From assembly GCA_018065025.1 (NCBI GenBank), contig JAGHUB010000247.1:1-5847 (forward strand): 5,847 bases of DNA, in the 5' to 3' direction. The notes beneath the pieces were generated by a model, which worked only from the letters and a program-made list of their open reading frames with translations, did no database searches and was not told the origin of the DNA. The stretch is from Candidatus Equihabitans merdae (GTDB lineage: Bacteria > Bacillota > Clostridia > Lachnospirales > Lachnospiraceae). This document shows positions 1-5,847 of this stretch, piece by piece. Each line of letters begins with the position of its first letter. Position 1 is the stretch's first letter. Position numbers and translations under genes: made by a program.

Positions 1-1706
1 CTTGGTTGTATGACGAAAATATGCCCTTCGAAGCCCTTAAGAATCTGGATGATTATGCTTCACTTAAGGAAGAAATCAGCAAGACTTTGGAAAAGGGCCA
101 GTTGGGTTACTTCGAGCAGCTGGTTAAGGAATGCTTCCTGGATAATAAGAATGCAGCATTAGTATGCCTGATTCCCCAAAAAGGTCTGGCTGCTAAGAAT
201 GAAAAAGCTTTGGCCGATCAGCTTGCTTCCTATAAATCATTCCTTAGCAAGGAGGAAATCAGCCGGATCGTTTCCGAGACAAAAGCCCTGCTGGCTTTCC
301 AGCAGAAGGAAGAGTCTCCGGAAGATCTGAAGAAGCTGCCTACTTTAAAGCGTAAGGATCTGAAGCGTCGTTGCCGCACTCTGTCCAACATTCCCAAGAC
401 TGTGGCCAAGGTTCCGGTGGTCTATCACGAAACCGTTACCAACGGCATCGGTTATGTATCCCTTTATTTCGATCTTGGCGATGTACCGGTTGACTTTATG
501 CCGGAGCTGTCTCTGCTGACACAGGTTCTGGGCAAAGTAGATACAGCAACCTATCCCTATCAGGAACTGGACAGCGAGATCGGTATGCATACGGGTACCA
601 TTAATTTTGGTTTAAGTATGTATAATGATCCGGAAAATGAAGAGGGCTATCGAGCCTATCTCAGTGTTCGTATGAAAGCCATCTATGATGAAATGAGTAA
701 TGGCTTTGAGTTGATCAGAGATATGCTGCTGACATCAGACCTGGATAATACCGTTCGTCTGAAGGAAATCCTGGTAGAAGCCAGATTGCGTCATCAGATG
801 AAGATGCAGCACATGGGTCACTTGATTGCTGCAGCCCGCTGCTCAGCTTACCAGAACAGTGCCGGTGTTTTCTCTGATCAGACAGCCGGTGTGGGCTTCT
901 ATGAAGGTCTTAAGAAGTCAGAAGAAGAGATGGCTGACTGCCCGGCCCTGCTTTCAGACAAACTGAAATTACTGGTTCATATGCTGGTAACCAGATCTAC
1001 ACTTTTGGTTTCTTATACCAGCGAAAAAGAAGGACGTGCTGCCTTTGAGAAAGCATTGAAGACATTTGTGGATAATATTCCCAAGGGTCGTCCTATCCAG
1101 AAACGCCGTAATTTCGAGCCTTATGGTCTGCTTAATGAAGCCTTTACCACAGCCGGCCAGGTTCAGTTTGTGGCTAAACACGGCGAATTCAACACTAAGA
1201 AGTTCCCTTTCACAGGCAGCTTAAATGTTCTTCGCCATATCATGAACTATGATTATCTGTGGCAGAATATCCGTGTTACAGGCGGTGCCTATGGCTGCGG
1301 TGCAACATTTACCAGAAAAGGCGATGTCACCATGCGTTCTTATCGTGATCCCCACCTTAAGCGCTCCGTGAACATCTACAAGAAAGCCGTGGACTTCATT
1401 CGAAACTTTGATGTGGATGAAGAGACCATGACCAAATTCATTATCGGTACCATCGGTGGTGAAGATACACCCATGACTCCGTCATTATTCGATACCACTT
1501 CTATGGCAGCCTATATGAACGGTCTGACCACAGAAGAGAGACAGAAGAATCGTGACCAGATCCTGGATTGCACTCCGGAAGATATTCGTGCACTGGCTGA
1601 TTACGTCAAGGATGCCTGGAAGAAGAGCGGCATCTGCGTCGTCGGTTCAGAAAGTGCTATTGAAAAAGATAAACACTTATTCAAGACCATCAGACCTTTA
1701 ATTTAA
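1..1706 (+). CDS. M16C family metallopeptidase (PreP/falcilysin-like, insulinase superfamily), C-terminal part; 5' end outside window
   Basis: The reading frame is open to the left edge (first complete codon at 3, Trp), so this is the last 567 residues of a protein that in this family is usually about 970 long. The missing part would carry the HxxEH zinc site. Visible residues 1 to about 120 match the M16C-associated region: the opening WLYDENMPFEALK, then a helical, Lys/Glu-rich hairpin ending near SPEDLKKLPTLKRKDL. Two further M16 beta-alpha domains follow. The last contains the substrate-binding Arg/Tyr pair in RVTGGAYG (visible residues 424 and 430, six apart as in PreP enzymes). Family members form a closed chamber that degrades short unfolded peptides to small fragments; no export signal can be judged without the N-terminus. 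The TTG at 6 is not a credible start because similarity begins upstream of it. The gene ends 12 bases before era and is probably cotranscribed with it. Family assignment is confident; the physiological substrate is unknown. Confidence 0.93.
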   Translation, partial: WLYDENMPFEALKNLDDYASLKEEISKTLEKGQLGYFEQLVKECFLDNKNAALVCLIPQKGLAAKNEKALADQLASYKSFLSKEEISRIVSETKALLAFQQKEESPEDLKKLPTLKRKDLKRRCRTLSNIPKTVAKVPVVYHETVTNGIGYVSLYFDLGDVPVDFMPELSLLTQVLGKVDTATYPYQELDSEIGMHTGTINFGLSMYNDPENEEGYRAYLSVRMKAIYDEMSNGFELIRDMLLTSDLDNTVRLKEILVEARLRHQMKMQHMGHLIAAARCSAYQNSAGVFSDQTAGVGFYEGLKKSEEEMADCPALLSDKLKLLVHMLVTRSTLLVSYTSEKEGRAAFEKALKTFVDNIPKGRPIQKRRNFEPYGLLNEAFTTAGQVQFVAKHGEFNTKKFPFTGSLNVLRHIMNYDYLWQNIRVTGGAYGCGATFTRKGDVTMRSYRDPHLKRSVNIYKKAVDFIRNFDVDEETMTKFIIGTIGGEDTPMTPSLFDTTSMAAYMNGLTTEERQKNRDQILDCTPEDIRALADYVKDAWKKSGICVVGSESAIEKDKHLFKTIRPLI

Positions 1707-1718
1707 GAAAGGAAATTT

Positions 1719-2621
1719 ATGTCAGAAAATAATCGTGCAGGTTTTGCAGCCATTATCGGCCGTCCTAATGTAGGTAAGTCCACATTAATGAATCAGCTGA
1801 TCGGACAGAAGATCGCTATCACCAGTGCCAGACCTCAGACCACCCGTGATCAGATCCGTACGGTCTATACCGATGAGCGTGGTCAGATCGTTTTCCTGGA
1901 TACACCGGGTATGATCCGTGAAACAAGAAATAAACTTGGTCAGTACATGCGTAAGGTTTCTACAGGCACTCTGGCTGATGCCGACGTTATCCTGTATCTC
2001 ATCGAGCCCTCAGCTTATATCGGTGCCGGTGATGCTGAACTGGTAGAGATGATCAGCGCATCTAAGCGTCCTGTGATTCTGGTTATCAATAAGATCGATA
2101 CCATTCAGAAGGATATGCTTCTGCCCATCATCGATGCTTATCGTAAAGTGCTGAATGTGGAAGACATTATCCCGGTATCCGCTCTTAAGGGGTTGGGTGT
2201 TGCCGAACTGGCAGATACCATTTTCAAATACATGCCGGAAGGTCCCAACTTCTATGATGAGGACACCGTCACAGATCAGCCCATTCGTGCTATTGCAGCT
2301 GAGATCGTTCGTGAGAAAGCCCTGCAGCTTTTAAATGATGAGATTCCTCATGGCATTGCTGTTATGATCGACACCATGTCACAACGTGAAGACAAGCCTC
2401 TGATGGATGTGGAAGCCACCATTATCTGTGAAAAAGACAGCCATAAGGGTATCATTATCGGTAAGGGCGGCAGCATGCTGAAGAAGATCAGCACCGCAGC
2501 CCGTTATGAGATCGAGCAGCTGGTAGAAGAGAAGGTTTACCTGCGTCTTTTCGTTAAGGTCCGTCGTGACTGGCGGGATTCCGACACACAGCTTAGAAAT
2601 TTCGGTTATCATCAGAAGTAA
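1719..2621 (+). CDS. era: GTPase Era, 16S rRNA-binding 30S ribosome assembly factor
   Basis: Era binds GTP and the 3' end of 16S rRNA during late 30S maturation, coupling ribosome assembly to growth. The 300-residue length is standard for the family. The N-terminal G domain shows G1 GRPNVGKS (14-21), the switch I region around PQTTRDQIRTV (39-49), G3 DTPG (61-64), G4 NKID (124-127) and G5 SAL (154-156). The C-terminal KH domain has the family signature EIPHGIAV followed by KDSHKGIIIGKGG, with the GKGG RNA-binding loop at 248-251, and ends in the usual KVRRDWRDSD segment. The start is fixed by a good Shine-Dalgarno (AAAGGA, 1708-1713) six bases before the ATG, and by the N-terminus lying directly before the first beta strand. 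Compared with the Bacillus subtilis pattern after DTPG (IHKPKHKLG), this protein has one extra residue (MIRETRNKLG). It sits 12 bases after the peptidase and 9 before recO, in an apparent operon. Confidence 0.98.
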   Translation: MSENNRAGFAAIIGRPNVGKSTLMNQLIGQKIAITSARPQTTRDQIRTVYTDERGQIVFLDTPGMIRETRNKLGQYMRKVSTGTLADADVILYLIEPSAYIGAGDAELVEMISASKRPVILVINKIDTIQKDMLLPIIDAYRKVLNVEDIIPVSALKGLGVAELADTIFKYMPEGPNFYDEDTVTDQPIRAIAAEIVREKALQLLNDEIPHGIAVMIDTMSQREDKPLMDVEATIICEKDSHKGIIIGKGGSMLKKISTAARYEIEQLVEEKVYLRLFVKVRRDWRDSDTQLRNFGYHQK

Positions 2622-2630
2622 TCAAATACA

Positions 2631-3278
2631 ATGAGTGAATCACTGGAGTTGACAGGTGTTGTTATATCAATGGCACCTTATCAGGAGTTTGATAAACGCC
2701 TGACCATCTTAACCAGAGAGCGGGGAAAGATCACAGCATTTGTCAGAGGAGCCAGGCGGCCGGGAAGTCCTATGCTGGCTTCTGCAGATGTGTTGGTGTT
2801 CGGACATTTTACGGTTCGTGAAGGACGAAATGCCTACAGCTTGCTGAGTATTCGGCCGGTGGATTTCTTTGCAGATCTTCGTTTTAAGCAACCTGGCATT
2901 TATTATGGCCTCTACTTTCTGGAGCTGGCTTCCTATTTTGTTCAGGAAGGTGATCCGGGCAAGGAGATCGTGGATCTGATCTATGTGGCCTTGAAAGCCA
3001 TTCTGAAAGAACAGATGCCTTTGGAACTGATTCGGAGAGTGTATGAGATCAGACTTTTAAAGGAAAATGGTCTCTATGCACCCCCTGAAAATGAGTCGGG
3101 CATGGACAAGGATGCCTATTATGCCCTTTACCATACCGTCTCTTCGCCGATGGGAAAATTGTTTTCATTTAATCTGTCAGATCAGGCATTTAAGGATTAT
3201 CTGAAAGAGGCCAAGCGTTATATCAGGACATTTGTAGATAAGCCTTTGAACAGTCTGCTGTTCATTGACGAAGCGTAA
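2631..3278 (+). CDS. recO: DNA repair protein RecO, short form lacking the zinc-finger cysteines
   Basis: RecO works with RecF and RecR to load RecA on SSB-coated single-stranded DNA and can anneal strands. The N-terminal OB fold is clear: LTGVVISMAPYQEFDKRLTILTRERGKITAFVRGARRP (about 7-44), followed by the usual YSLLSIRPVDFFADLR strand region. A helical C-terminal domain follows (LYFLELASYF, then LELIRRVYEIRLLKENGLY). In most Firmicute RecO proteins a CxxC...CxxC zinc finger comes after this last motif. Here only a short stretch, about residues 150-161, joins it to AYYALYHTVSSPMGKLFSFNLS, and the whole 215-residue protein has no cysteine. That loss accounts for its being shorter than the usual 240-260. 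The C-terminal KRYIRTFVDKPLNSLLFI motif is intact, so this looks like a domain deletion and not a broken gene. The ATG has no recognisable Shine-Dalgarno; its position 9 bases after the era stop suggests translational coupling. The start is supported by the conserved N-terminus. Confidence 0.95.
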   Translation: MSESLELTGVVISMAPYQEFDKRLTILTRERGKITAFVRGARRPGSPMLASADVLVFGHFTVREGRNAYSLLSIRPVDFFADLRFKQPGIYYGLYFLELASYFVQEGDPGKEIVDLIYVALKAILKEQMPLELIRRVYEIRLLKENGLYAPPENESGMDKDAYYALYHTVSSPMGKLFSFNLSDQAFKDYLKEAKRYIRTFVDKPLNSLLFIDEA

Positions 3279-3293
3279 GGTTTTCGCTATACT
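3265..3293 (+). promoter_or_regulatory. Predicted sigma-A promoter at the 3' end of recO driving the lipoprotein gene
   Basis: A -35 box TTGACG (3265-3270) and a -10 box TATACT (3288-3293) are separated by exactly 17 bp; each matches the consensus at five of six positions. It overlaps the last codons and stop of recO. The expected start of transcription, about seven bases past the -10 box, is near 3300, only about two bases before the ATG at 3302. The boxes are seen directly; promoter activity is inferred. The downstream ORF starting immediately after, without a Shine-Dalgarno, fits a near-leaderless transcript. Confidence 0.65.
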
Positions 3294-3301
3294 AGTTGGA
3301 T

Positions 3302-3937
3302 ATGAGAAAAAGCAGAAGATCATTTAATTTCATAAGTGTCATAATCTGCCTGGTCCTGTTGGGAAGCCTTCTGACAGGATGTAAAAGTGCGTCCGATAAT
3401 ACGCCTGATCTTGTTGAACTACGTGCTGACGGGACCTTAAAGACCGTGATGACAGCCGTCTTTGATAAGGAGTATTATGATCTGGACGAGTTATCTGAGA
3501 ACCTGAATCTCTTGGTGGATGATTATAATGACACCATAGACGGATTTCAGATTGAGGTGACATCCATCACCAAGTCGGAAGACAACATGGTGGAAGTGGA
3601 TATGTATTATCGTACCGACGAAGATTATGCCGCTTTCAATAATGTTGTGTTTAATGAAACACTTTTATCCAAAGCTCTGGCAGATGGAAGTATCAATGGC
3701 GATGTAACATTGGCAGGTCTGGGGGAAAGTGGTATCAGTTCAGTGGCAGATATTGCCGCATCAAAGACCCGTTATCACGTTCTGATCTACAATGAGCCCA
3801 TCAGTGTCAAGGTACCGGGCAAGGTTGCTTACATGAGCGATTCTCTTCATATGGATGAGGATGGCTGGATCAGTCTTAAAGAGATTCCGGAGGGAAGTAT
3901 CGTTCTGCCGGCAAATCTTTATATCATTTATAAGTAA
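3302..3937 (+). CDS. Small uncharacterised lipoprotein encoded between recO and glyS
   Basis: This encodes a predicted 211-residue exported lipoprotein of unknown function. Counting from the ATG at 3302, a basic n-region (RKSRR, 2-6) precedes a hydrophobic stretch (about 8-24) and a lipobox LLTGC with the lipidated cysteine at 27. The mature chain would be anchored to the outer face of the cytoplasmic membrane. The mature part is acidic, with Tyr/Asp-rich segments (VFDKEYYDLDELSENLNLLVDD at about 57-78, VDMYYRTDEDYAAFNNVVFNE at about 98-118), and ends in a beta-rich region with VPGKVAYMSDSLHMDEDGWI; the cysteine at 27 is the only one after cleavage. I do not recognise an enzymatic motif. I recall similar lipoproteins next to recO/glyS in Lachnospiraceae, which suggests a lineage-specific conserved family, but this is memory and not a search. 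A TTG at 3296 is in frame, but it lies upstream of the predicted transcription start, so ATG 3302 is preferred. Neither start has a well-placed Shine-Dalgarno. The gap to recO is 23 bases. Confidence 0.85.
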   Translation: MRKSRRSFNFISVIICLVLLGSLLTGCKSASDNTPDLVELRADGTLKTVMTAVFDKEYYDLDELSENLNLLVDDYNDTIDGFQIEVTSITKSEDNMVEVDMYYRTDEDYAAFNNVVFNETLLSKALADGSINGDVTLAGLGESGISSVADIAASKTRYHVLIYNEPISVKVPGKVAYMSDSLHMDEDGWISLKEIPEGSIVLPANLYIIYK

Positions 3938-3940
3938 TAT

Positions 3941-3961
3941 AGCTGTTTTAAACAGACTTTT
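3941..3961 (+). other. Weak hairpin with short U-run in the lipoprotein-glyS gap
   Basis: The perfect inverted repeat CTGTTT-T-AAACAG (3943-3955) extends in RNA to pair A3941-U3958 and G3942-C3957 with one bulged A, followed by a short, interrupted U-run. It could be a weak terminator or attenuator partly separating the lipoprotein from glyS, or a dyad operator. The stem is AU-rich and short, so this may be chance. TATAAA at 3961-3966 resembles a -10 box but has no -35 partner at normal spacing. Confidence 0.25.
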
Positions 3962-3988
3962 ATAAACACATGGAAGGAAACGATAACA

Positions 3989-5383
3989 ATGGAAAAAACA
4001 ATGGATAAGATTGTTGCACTGGCCAAGAACAGAGGTTTTGTGTATCCGGGTTCCGAAATCTACGGCGGCCTGGCCAATACATGGGATTACGGCAATCTTG
4101 GTGTAGAGCTTAAGAATAATGTTAAAAGAGCCTGGTGGCAGAAGTTCATCCAGGAAAACCCCTATAATGTTGGTCTGGATTGCGCTATCCTGATGAATCC
4201 TCAGACATGGATCGCTTCAGGTCATCTGGGTTCTTTCTCAGATCCCCTGATGGATTGTAAGGAATGTCATGAACGCTTCCGTGCTGACAAGCTGATCGAA
4301 GATTTCTGCGCTGAAAAAGAAATCAAGCTGGAAGGAAGTGTTGATGCCTGGAGTCAGGAAGAAATGATGGCTTTCATCGAAGAACATCAGATTCCCTGCC
4401 CCACATGCGGCAAGCACAACTTCACAGAAATCCGTCAGTTCAACCTGATGTTCAAGACCTTCCAGGGTGTTACAGAAGATGCTAAGAATACTGTTTATCT
4501 GAGACCGGAAACAGCTCAGGGTATCTTCGTTAACTTCAAGAATGTACAGCGTACATCCCGTAAGAAAGTTCCCTTCGGTATAGGTCAGATCGGTAAGTCC
4601 TTCCGTAACGAAATCACACCGGGTAACTTCACTTTCCGTACTCGTGAATTCGAACAGATGGAACTTGAATTCTTCTGCAAACCGGGCACAGACCTTGAAT
4701 GGTTTGCTTACTGGAAGGAATTCTGCAAAAACTGGCTTTTCTCTCTGGGCATGAAGGATGAAGAACTGCGTTTCCGTGATCATGATCCGGAAGAACTGAG
4801 CTTCTATTCCAACGCTACAACAGACGTTGAGTTCCTCTTCCCCTTCGGTTGGGGTGAACTGTGGGGTATTGCCGACCGTACAGACTATGACCTTGGTCGT
4901 CATATGGAAGTTTCCGGCGAAGACATGAATTACTTCGATGATGAAGCCAAAGAAAAGTATGTTCCCTACGTTATCGAGCCCTCACTGGGTGCTGACCGTA
5001 TGGTTCTGGCTTTCCTGTGTGCTGCTTATGACGAAGAAGTACTGAATGCCGAAAAGAACGATGTCCGTACTGTTCTGCATTTCCATCCGGCACTGGCTCC
5101 GGTCAAGGTTGGTATCCTTCCCCTGTCCAAGAAATTGGCTGAGCCGGCTCAGGAGATCTATGCACAGCTGGCTAAGAAGTGGAACGTTGAATACGATGAC
5201 CGTGGTGCCATCGGTAAGCGTTACAGAAGACAGGACGAAATCGGTACACCTTACTGTGTCACTTACGACTTCGAATCCGAAACAGACGGCTGCGTAACAG
5301 TTCGTGAAAGAGATACCATGGAACAGGTTCGTATGCCTATCTCAGAGCTGACAGCTTATCTGGAAGAGAAACTTGCTTTCTAA
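3989..5383 (+). CDS. glyS: Glycyl-tRNA synthetase, single-chain alpha2 (class II) type
   Basis: This cytosolic enzyme charges tRNA-Gly with glycine using ATP. The 464-residue length and single chain identify the alpha2 homodimer type (also named glyQS) and not the two-subunit GlyQ/GlyS enzyme. Visible landmarks are the N-terminal [23 protein letters not shown]; two CxxC pairs at C90/C93 and C137/C140, likely a structural zinc site in the catalytic-domain insertion; RPETAQG (172-178); class II motif 2 beginning FRNE (205-208, Arg206 and Glu208); and motif 3 SLGADR (332-337, Arg337). The C-terminal anticodon-binding domain starts around [14 protein letters not shown] (369 on). The ATG is set by a strong Shine-Dalgarno (GGAAGGA, 3972-3978) ten bases upstream. 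Codons are strongly biased (TTC for Phe, CGT for Arg), unlike recO and the lipoprotein, consistent with high expression. No T-box leader is present in the 51-base upstream gap, so regulation is not evident. A strong terminator follows. Confidence 0.98.
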   Translation: MEKTMDKIVALAKNRGFVYPGSEIYGGLANTWDYGNLGVELKNNVKRAWWQKFIQENPYNVGLDCAILMNPQTWIASGHLGSFSDPLMDCKECHERFRADKLIEDFCAEKEIKLEGSVDAWSQEEMMAFIEEHQIPCPTCGKHNFTEIRQFNLMFKTFQGVTEDAKNTVYLRPETAQGIFVNFKNVQRTSRKKVPFGIGQIGKSFRNEITPGNFTFRTREFEQMELEFFCKPGTDLEWFAYWKEFCKNWLFSLGMKDEELRFRDHDPEELSFYSNATTDVEFLFPFGWGELWGIADRTDYDLGRHMEVSGEDMNYFDDEAKEKYVPYVIEPSLGADRMVLAFLCAAYDEEVLNAEKNDVRTVLHFHPALAPVKVGILPLSKKLAEPAQEIYAQLAKKWNVEYDDRGAIGKRYRRQDEIGTPYCVTYDFESETDGCVTVRERDTMEQVRMPISELTAYLEEKLAF

Positions 5384-5407
5384 ATTAATCGCTTCAAAAT
5401 TGACTGA

Positions 5408-5427
5408 AAAGTACCATATGGTGCTTT
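5408..5427 (+). repeat. 20-base dyad / hairpin in the glyS 3' region
   Basis: Positions 5408-5427 form an inverted repeat centred on ACCATATGGT, with one T-G pair as the only departure from perfect symmetry. As RNA it folds into an eight-pair stem with an AUAU loop; as DNA it could be a protein-binding dyad. It starts 24 bases after the glyS stop and touches the next hairpin. Confidence 0.45.
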
Positions 5428-5446
5428 GGTCATAATAATGAACCAA
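5426..5446 (+). repeat. Second hairpin in the glyS 3' region
   Basis: TTGGTCAT (5426-5433) pairs with ATG-A-ACCAA (5438-5446), leaving one bulged A at 5441 and an AATA loop. It shares two bases with the preceding dyad and ends two bases before the terminator stem. Function is unknown; it may be part of a structured 3' untranslated region. Confidence 0.4.
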
Positions 5447-5448
5447 CA

Positions 5449-5487
5449 GCGCCGTATCACATTTGCTTGTGTGCGGCGCGTTTTTTT
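5449..5487 (+). terminator. Strong intrinsic terminator after glyS
   Basis: A GC-rich stem GCGCCG (5449-5454) pairs with CGGCGC (5474-5479). It continues inward as TA-(bulged T)-CACA against TGTG-TG, giving about 12 pairs with a TTTGCT loop, and is followed by a G and seven T residues (5481-5487). This is a classic rho-independent terminator for the glyS transcript and separates it from the zinc-ribbon gene. Confidence 0.93.
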
Positions 5488-5511
5488 ACAAAATGACAAT
5501 GGAGATCTTAG

Positions 5512-5847
5512 ATGAAGAAGTACGTCTGTAAACGATGCGGTGCTGAGCTGTATTTCGATCCCACCATGGGTAAGCTCCACTGCGAATATTGCGACTCTAC
5601 TTTTGATCCTTCCGAATTCCCTGACGAAACAGCAGAAGGAGAAGGTAAGGATCAGGTTGTTGAACAGGGACTTAGTGAAGAAGAGATTCAGGCTGCTAAA
5701 GATCAGGGCATGACTGACCAGCAGGCTCAGGCTTTTGCCGGAGAGGACGCAGAATCTACTGATGATTCCGAAGGTGATCTGGTAGTCTATAGCTGTCCAA
5801 ACTGCGGGGCCCAGGTCATTACCAGTAAGGATACCGTGGCTACTACC
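5512..5847 (+). CDS. TFIIB-type zinc-ribbon protein, N-terminal part; 3' end outside window
   Basis: The frame runs off the right edge; 112 residues are visible. Two CxxC knuckles, C6/C9 (CKRCGAELYFDP) and C24/C27 (CEYCDSTFDP), make a complete N-terminal zinc ribbon. A long acidic, Gln-rich linker (about 34-90, including LSEEEIQAAKDQGMTDQQAQAF) leads to a third CxxC, C95/C98 in YSCPNCGAQV, which presumably begins a second ribbon whose other cysteines are beyond the window. The pattern, with ISK/TTAAT-like residues after the second ribbon start, resembles a clostridial family commonly labelled zinc-ribbon or TFIIB-type protein. Such proteins are often larger, with a conserved C-terminal region, and their function is not established. 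The ATG at 5512 has a GGAG Shine-Dalgarno at 5501-5504, seven bases upstream. The gene lies 24 bases after the glyS terminator, so it likely has its own promoter, but I see no convincing one. DNA, RNA or protein binding cannot be decided from the sequence. Confidence 0.8.
   Translation, partial: MKKYVCKRCGAELYFDPTMGKLHCEYCDSTFDPSEFPDETAEGEGKDQVVEQGLSEEEIQAAKDQGMTDQQAQAFAGEDAESTDDSEGDLVVYSCPNCGAQVITSKDTVATT

Noticed and set aside
6..8. TTG as a true start of the M16C peptidase
   Set aside because: Family similarity already includes the Trp codon before it, and the protein would lack its catalytic half; the gene is simply cut by the window edge.
2649..2654. Perfect TTGACA -35 box inside the start of recO
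   Set aside because: There is no -10 like sequence at 15-19 bp; TATATC lies far too close. It is part of the conserved Leu-Thr-Gly coding sequence.
3296..3298. TTG as start of the lipoprotein
   Set aside because: It would add only two residues, has no better ribosome site, and lies upstream of the predicted transcription start; ATG 3302 directly precedes the basic signal-peptide region.
3938..3988. T-box riboswitch upstream of glyS
   Set aside because: The gap is too short, and neither a T-box sequence nor an antiterminator/terminator pair is visible.
4238..4903. Long open frame on the minus strand (221 codons) inside glyS
   Set aside because: It lies entirely opposite a certain glyS and its translation has no recognisable motif. 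The strong codon bias of glyS leaves few stops on the opposite strand.
5046..5297. Plus-strand open frame overlapping the end of glyS
   Set aside because: It is out of frame within the intact anticodon-binding domain of glyS, low in domain-like character and without a ribosome site.
5400..5436. Possible promoter TTGACT (5400-5405) with CATAAT (5431-5436) after glyS
   Set aside because: The spacing is 25 bp, too long, nothing -10 like occurs at 17 bp, and a strong terminator follows before any gene.
1..5847. Mobile element, CRISPR array, tRNA/rRNA gene or defence system
   Set aside because: Genes are tightly packed housekeeping genes on one strand. No transposase, direct repeat array, cloverleaf or long inverted repeat was seen.

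Overview
The window is a compact, single-strand stretch of a low-to-moderate GC Firmicute chromosome, most likely a member of the Lachnospiraceae or a close clostridial relative. Three things support this: the gene order M16C peptidase - era - recO - lipoprotein - glyS - zinc-ribbon protein, the single-chain bacterial alpha2-type glycyl-tRNA synthetase, and family-level resemblance of the RecO C-terminus and of the zinc-ribbon protein to clostridial homologues. The lineage call rests on remembered family patterns, not on a search.

Layout. Positions 1-1706 hold the C-terminal part of a PreP/falcilysin-like M16C metallopeptidase whose N-terminal catalytic half lies off the left edge. After 12 bases comes era (1719-2621), the GTPase for 30S ribosome assembly, and after 9 more bases recO (2631-3278), a recombination mediator that here contains no cysteine at all. 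A strong sigma-A type promoter (TTGACG, 17 bp, TATACT) sits across the end of recO and points at a small lipoprotein of unknown function (3302-3937). Its predicted transcription start lies only about two bases before the ATG, so that message may be nearly leaderless. A 51-base gap with a weak hairpin precedes glyS (3989-5383), which has a good Shine-Dalgarno sequence and codon use typical of high expression. The 128-base gap after glyS carries three consecutive potential RNA hairpins, the last a strong intrinsic terminator (5449-5487). A zinc-ribbon protein gene then starts at 5512 and runs off the right edge.

How the genes fit together. The first three genes look like one operon of housekeeping functions (peptide turnover, ribosome maturation, DNA repair). 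The promoter inside recO probably gives the lipoprotein, and possibly glyS, separate expression. glyS ends its unit at the terminator, and the zinc-ribbon gene is a new transcription unit.

This is mostly ordinary core genome. No mobile element, CRISPR array, tRNA or rRNA was seen, and I found no convincing new multi-gene system. The points most worth a second look are the leaderless-type promoter arrangement, the zinc-finger-less RecO, the structured glyS 3' region, and the two poorly characterised proteins (the lipoprotein and the zinc-ribbon protein).
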